This document shows positions 11,265 to 13,298 of a DNA stretch of 13,298 bases, one piece after another. Location of the stretch: positions 1 through 13,298 of the forward strand of contig CACXLY010000074.1 of the NCBI GenBank assembly GCA_902768605.1, read 5' to 3'. How positions within the stretch are numbered: position 1 is the first letter of the stretch; every line of letters begins with the position of its first letter. The position numbers and the translations under genes were made by a program. The DNA comes from an uncultured Bacteroidales bacterium (lineage in GTDB: Bacteria; Bacteroidota; Bacteroidia; Bacteroidales; Bacteroidaceae). The notes under the pieces were generated by a model that ran no database searches, was not told the origin of the DNA, and saw nothing but the letters and a program-made list of their open reading frames with translations.

Positions 11265-13298
11265 CTCATTCGCCTCTGACTTTGGCTTCTTGTTTAGCCG
11301 CCAGGTGACGTGGAAGAGGGCGTAGGAAGGCAGGACGTTGTAGAAGGTCTCGGTGCGGCCTTGCGCGTTGATGCTATGGCGGACGTTCGAGAGCTGGCCG
11401 AGCATGTCGAAGCCGTCGAGCTGCAAGAGCAGGTTGCCGTGCATGAGTCGCTTTGTGATGCGTGCATTCCAGACGAGTTCGTTGGTGTTCATCGTCGCGT
11501 CGCTGTAGCCTCTGCGCGAGTACATCGTCAGGTCGGTGGCGAACTGGAAGTTCCATGGCAGTTCAATCTGTCCGGCGAGACTGTAGTCGAAGTCGAAGAC
11601 GTTGATTCGCGTGAAGTCCGCCCGAGCGCTGGTGGAACGTTGATAGTGGAGGTCGCCCTTTGCTGTGAAGTCGAGCTTGTCGGTGGGCTTCCACGAGAGA
11701 GAAAGCTCGTCGTCGAAGTTGTTGGATGCCACGACGCTTCGGGCATTGTTCATCAAATCGACGCTATGACTGTGTCTGTGGGTAAACTTCTGCTTGAGGC
11801 GAAGACGCTCTTTGTGGTCGAGCGGGAAGTCAACGCCGGCAGAAGCGTTGGTGTTCCAGTTGCCGTCGATGTTCTGCGGCGTACTTGTCCGCACGCCAGT
11901 CTGCTTGTCGTAGAGCACGGCTGTGGCGACGGCATCTTGCGTGGCATCGAAGCTGAACGAGGCATTGACCAGGGTGCGACGCAGTTTCTCGCGGTAGTTG
12001 CCGTAGATGCTGTGGCTGCGCGAAGGGCGAAGGTCTGGGTTGCCGAGCTGGATGTTGAGCGGGTCGCTGTCGGTTCGGATGTTGAGCAGGCTGCGCATGG
12101 AAGGTTGCGAGACGTTCGTCTGATAGCCGGCCCAAATGTTTCGGTTGGTCTTTCTGTGGTAGTGAGAGAAGTACAGGCTTGCCGACAGATTGGTGGTGCG
12201 GCGGCTCATTGTAGTATCGACCTGTGTGCCCTGCCAATAGTCGAGCGTCTCATGGATGATGGGCAGCGAGAGGCTGGCGTTGAGGTTGTTCGATGTTCCT
12301 GTAGAGTCGCTGTAATGGTAGAAGCCGTAGCCTATGGTAGGTGAGTTGTTGATGGTCTTGCTGTGCGAGCGCTGGCTGTTGTCGGCGTCAAGTGTCCGCA
12401 GCATTTCCTCTGTCGAAGGCAACGTGCCGAGAGGATATAGCCCCCTCCTATCCTCCCCCGAGGGGGAGGAACTGTTTGCCTCTTGTACACCTCCGAAAGC
12501 CCCCTCCAACAAGTTCAGCAAGTAAAGACTCCTGTTGCTTTCATTATTACTATAAGAGAATCTGTCGGAGAACTCGATGTTGTGGTTGTGCTTTGGGTCG
12601 AGGGCGAAGGACAGTTCGGGAATAAGGCTGAAGTTATGCGTGCGGTCGATGTTGGGGCGGTAACGGTTCCTGAAGTCGGATGCAGCATCAGTTTTGGGGT
12701 AGTCCAGCAGGTAGTGCTCGAAGACATCCTCGTATCTGTCGTTGAAGTAATAGCTGTAGTTGAGCGAGAAATTGATGTAGTCGTTGTGGGCAGGGCTGAC
12801 GTCGAAGAAGCCATAGTCGTTAATGTTGATGTGGCGACCCGTGCCGTGCCGACGCGAGGTGTCGCGGTTGAGGGCATAGCGGCGCAGCAGATTCCCCGCG
12901 TATGGCGTCATCAGGCTATCCAGCCATGCCTTGCCCCAGCCCTCGGCCACGTCCTCTGCCAGCGTTGCACTAGCGGAGTTGGAGTAGTTCGACCAATGCA
13001 AGTATTCCAGCGAGACGTTATTGTGGAAGTACATATCCTTGAAGGTCTCCCACAATGTCCCGGGCTTTCGCAGACGTACTTCATGGCCCGTGTTCAGGCG
13101 AGCATCGTAGCTGCGGCGCGTGAAGAACGAGCGTCCGTAGGTGTTGCCGCCCTCGAGGAAGGTCTCGCTCGCGGTGTGGTTTGCCTCTTTGCTGTCGGAG
13201 TAGGTTCCCTTGATGCTGCCCTGATAGCGGAAGTCCTCGCCTTTCTCGTAGAGACCGTTGGCTCCCAAGGTGTAGCTCGTCGTGATTCCCCGCTCCTG
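11253..13298 (-). CDS. Outer-membrane beta-barrel protein (TonB-dependent receptor-like), partial
   Basis: The gene runs off the right edge: the frame is open to 13298 (QERGITTSYTLGANGL...), so 681 residues and the C-terminus are present but the start is not. A TTG at 13268 is an ordinary leucine codon, not the start. The sequence is a run of amphipathic strands rich in aromatic and polar residues (HNFSLIPELSFAL, NIRTDSDPLNIQLGNPDLRPSRSHSI, ITKRLMHGNLLLQLDGFDMLGQ). The NPDLRPS segment and the C-terminal VLPSYALFHVTWRLN are hallmarks of the Bacteroidetes outer-membrane barrel family (OMP_b-brl_3 type). The missing N-terminus should hold the signal peptide and probably a CarboxypepD_reg and plug domain. 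A GC-rich palindromic repeat is embedded near residues 264-287. The ligand is unknown. Upstream member of a two-gene operon. Confidence 0.88.
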   Translation of the reverse strand, partial: QERGITTSYTLGANGLYEKGEDFRYQGSIKGTYSDSKEANHTASETFLEGGNTYGRSFFTRRSYDARLNTGHEVRLRKPGTLWETFKDMYFHNNVSLEYLHWSNYSNSASATLAEDVAEGWGKAWLDSLMTPYAGNLLRRYALNRDTSRRHGTGRHININDYGFFDVSPAHNDYINFSLNYSYYFNDRYEDVFEHYLLDYPKTDAASDFRNRYRPNIDRTHNFSLIPELSFALDPKHNHNIEFSDRFSYSNNESNRSLYLLNLLEGAFGGVQEANSSSPSGEDRRGLYPLGTLPSTEEMLRTLDADNSQRSHSKTINNSPTIGYGFYHYSDSTGTSNNLNASLSLPIIHETLDYWQGTQVDTTMSRRTTNLSASLYFSHYHRKTNRNIWAGYQTNVSQPSMRSLLNIRTDSDPLNIQLGNPDLRPSRSHSIYGNYREKLRRTLVNASFSFDATQDAVATAVLYDKQTGVRTSTPQNIDGNWNTNASAGVDFPLDHKERLRLKQKFTHRHSHSVDLMNNARSVVASNNFDDELSLSWKPTDKLDFTAKGDLHYQRSTSARADFTRINVFDFDYSLAGQIELPWNFQFATDLTMYSRRGYSDATMNTNELVWNARITKRLMHGNLLLQLDGFDMLGQLSNVRHSINAQGRTETFYNVLPSYALFHVTWRLNKKPKSEANEKIR
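12439..12507. repeat. GC-rich palindromic element inside the barrel gene
   Basis: The 10-base direct repeat AGCCCCCTCC occurs at 12439-12448 and 12498-12507. Between them is a perfect inverted repeat TCCTCCCCC (12451-12459) / GGGGGAGGA (12462-12470). The translation here, EGAFGGVQEANSSSPSGEDR, is low in barrel-like character. The pattern resembles a palindromic interspersed repeat lying within a coding sequence. Confidence 0.7.

Noticed and set aside
11310..12344. 344-codon frame antisense to the barrel gene
   Set aside because: Val/Ala/Glu-rich shadow of the barrel reading frame.
13266..13268. TTG as the start of the barrel gene
   Set aside because: The frame is open to the window edge, and the protein lacks its signal peptide and N-terminal domains, so the gene is simply truncated by the window.

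Overview
This window looks like chromosome of a Bacteroidales bacterium, most likely Prevotella or a close relative. Reasons: GC-rich genes separated by very AT-rich spacers; promoter boxes of the Bacteroidetes type (TAnnTTTG) rather than TATAAT; starts without Shine-Dalgarno sequences; a short primary sigma factor; and a CarboxypepD_reg / outer-membrane barrel gene pair. No phage, CRISPR array, plasmid or complete insertion sequence was seen. All assignments come from reading motifs; no database search was run.

Layout, left to right. 1-389: no convincing gene, several hairpins. 390-460 (-): tRNA-Gln(UUG). 642-1937 (-): tyrS. 2162-2552 (+): promoter, a structured leader that can fold as a pseudoknot, and a small TRL-like lipoprotein. 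2648-3166 (+): exported protein of unknown function. Two terminator hairpins separate it from the convergent lemA -> M48 metalloprotease operon (5007-3259, -). 5240-6103 (+): primary sigma factor, divergent from lemA. Then a terminator and three tandem 22-bp repeats. 6257-7822 (-): gltX, divergent from 7962-10013 (+), a 7TM-HD phosphohydrolase resembling PgpH c-di-AMP phosphodiesterases. 13298-10081 (-): an outer-membrane beta-barrel gene cut by the window edge, followed by a CarboxypepD_reg-domain protein.

Most of the genes are housekeeping: two aminoacyl-tRNA synthetases, a tRNA, the main sigma factor, membrane quality control (LemA/M48) and nucleotide signalling. The unusual content lies between the genes. 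Short tandem repeats of period 7 or 8 (GTGAAAA, ATTCATA, ATTCAAA, TTGAACA, CTTATTTT families) sit on gene boundaries. They supply stop codons (tyrS, lemA, barrel gene), start codons or start contexts (M48, gltX, the HD gene) and upstream promoter sequence (tRNA-Gln, lemA). In three spacers they occur as opposed arms around a core, giving long inverted repeats. The period is never a multiple of three, so the stop triplet inside each unit visits every reading frame.

Other points worth attention: the pseudoknot-capable leader of the TRL-like gene, a GC-rich palindromic element inside the barrel coding sequence, helix-phased repeats upstream of the sigma gene, and the 22-bp triple repeat.
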